From: Xiphias gladius
Lineage: Eukaryota; Chordata; Actinopteri; Istiophoriformes; Xiphiidae
DNA length: 64,000 bases
Direction of reading: 5' to 3'
NCBI RefSeq assembly: GCF_016859285.1
Contig: NC_053400.1
Span: 13,344,046-13,408,045, forward strand
Part shown: piece after piece, positions 62,967 through 64,000 of the stretch
Numbering within the stretch: the stretch's first letter is position 1
How the letters are laid out: the number at the start of each line of letters is the position of its first letter
Made by a program: the position numbers and the translations under genes
Notes under the pieces: model-generated
Told to the model about the DNA's origin: nothing
What the model saw: only the letters and a program-made list of their open reading frames with translations
Database searches by the model: none

Positions 62967-64000
62967 TCCTATATTTTTTTATTATTATTGTTATTGTCTT
63001 TCGTTAAACCTGTGTTTGACAAATGTCCAAGTTCTGATGAACCTGTTGGCAGCCTGAAATTGTTCCATTCTAGCTACGTGTCAAATTCAAATCGAGTGTT
63101 CTAGCCCTTGCTTTGTTCTCCATCTCCACAGAAATGGTATGTGCCATTTAGCCCTCCTAGCATAGCACCAAATATATGTTTATTATGGTGTTGAAAATTG
63201 GCTAAGAGAATGCGGTTTTCATTTTAGTATGCCTTTATTACAGACAGACTGCAAGCTCCTTATTGTATTTCAGTGCATAGTTTTTCTCCTGGTCTGGCTG
63301 TCTGTCAGCCTGCCAGAAGGAAAGCAGGAGTAAAGATGTAGGGCATAATTAACAGGGTTTGACAGGCTGCTACCTCTAAGCGTTTGCTCCTGATGTTTGA
63401 CTGACAAGTGGGGTGTGAGGGTCACACTTGTGTTGCCTCTCTCTTTTCTCTCCTTCTTGTCTCTCTCTTGCTTTGCTGGTCTTATTTCTTGAAATTGTAT
63501 GGGTAGTTGGAGCAGCAAGAAAAAGACGTCCCAACTTGCATGAGAGCTGTGGTCCTGTTTGTTTCATGAGGAGAGAGGCAAAAGAAAAAAATCCAAGCCA
63601 CAAGGCTTCTTCAAACATAAACTTGCACTCCAAGCAAGTCTCCCTGCTCCTTTTATGCACCCAGGTCAAACAAAGTCCACTGTTATGGCTTATGTGTTCT
63701 TCTGCAGGTATTGTTGACTTGTTTGTTGTTGATGTGCTTTTTAAAAAAAAAGGAAGTAAAAGTAATTGACGGTGAAAGGTCACTGAGAACTCGCTGGTCA
63801 CTAGCGACACCAGCACCACCATCCCAAATCCAGCAGCCTTAGCAAATTGTCTATTCCCTGCTCTTATTGTGATGTATAAGGTCCCCAGCTCAGAATAAGT
63901 GCCTGCGCAATGTTTTATCTGTTGGAAAACATCATAATTTTTCATTATCACATCCAGTTATATGCTACCAAAAGCACAATGTAATATCACTGGAGCTGTG
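62967..64000. other. Right-edge intergenic sequence
   Basis: No gene recognised. The overlapping plus- and minus-strand ORFs at 63376-63951 have biased composition, no family motifs and no splice-consistent partner exons. Confidence 0.55.

Noticed and set aside
63376-63951. 191-residue minus-strand ORF overlapping a 113-residue plus-strand ORF
   Set aside because: No recognisable domain, biased composition, no neighbouring exons; chance open frames.

Overview
This is a 64 kb piece of vertebrate nuclear DNA, almost certainly from a teleost fish. The genes are multi-exon with GT-AG introns, mostly short. The predicted proteins match vertebrate families along their length. Several interspersed repeats match families I know to be abundant in fish genomes. 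There are no prokaryotic operons, CRISPR arrays or rRNA genes.

Layout. 1-16.2 kb: the 5' part of an ESRP2-type epithelial splicing regulator on the minus strand, 11 coding exons, running off the left edge inside RRM3. 20.9-24.1 kb: two tandem, single-coding-exon, minus-strand class A GPCR genes of the leukotriene B4 receptor type; their 5' ends are near-identical. 25.5-35.0 kb: AMFR (gp78), an ER membrane RING E3 ligase, plus strand, 13 coding exons (622 aa). 35.4-39.5 kb: GNPNAT1, glucosamine-6-phosphate N-acetyltransferase, plus strand, 184 aa. 39.5-43.95 kb: STYX, a catalytically dead dual-specificity phosphatase, minus strand, 11 exons, 224 aa, tail-to-tail with GNPNAT1. I joined every exon of the four multi-exon genes by hand and reading phase is kept throughout.

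44-64 kb is gene-poor. It holds a roughly 530 bp almost pure A/T tract, a decayed near-full-length L1/Tx1-type LINE on the minus strand (47.5-52.3 kb; coiled coil, SGNH-hydrolase-like domain, APE-type endonuclease, RT remains), a decayed 5'-truncated LINE of the restriction-like-endonuclease type on the plus strand (57.7-59.6 kb), a MITE copy, and unique sequence that may include conserved non-coding elements.

The genes do not form one pathway. AMFR acts in ER-associated degradation, GNPNAT1 in UDP-GlcNAc synthesis, STYX in ERK and SCF-FBXW7 signalling, ESRP2 in epithelial splicing and the GPCRs in lipid-mediator chemotaxis. I found no previously undescribed multi-gene system. The observations most worth following are the gene-conversion-like tract shared by the two GPCR genes, with a 5-nt deletion in one copy that turns its N-terminal extension into an overlapping uORF; the possible uORF and tandem splice acceptor at GNPNAT1; a nested fold-back hairpin in an ESRP2 intron; and the two very different decayed LINEs.
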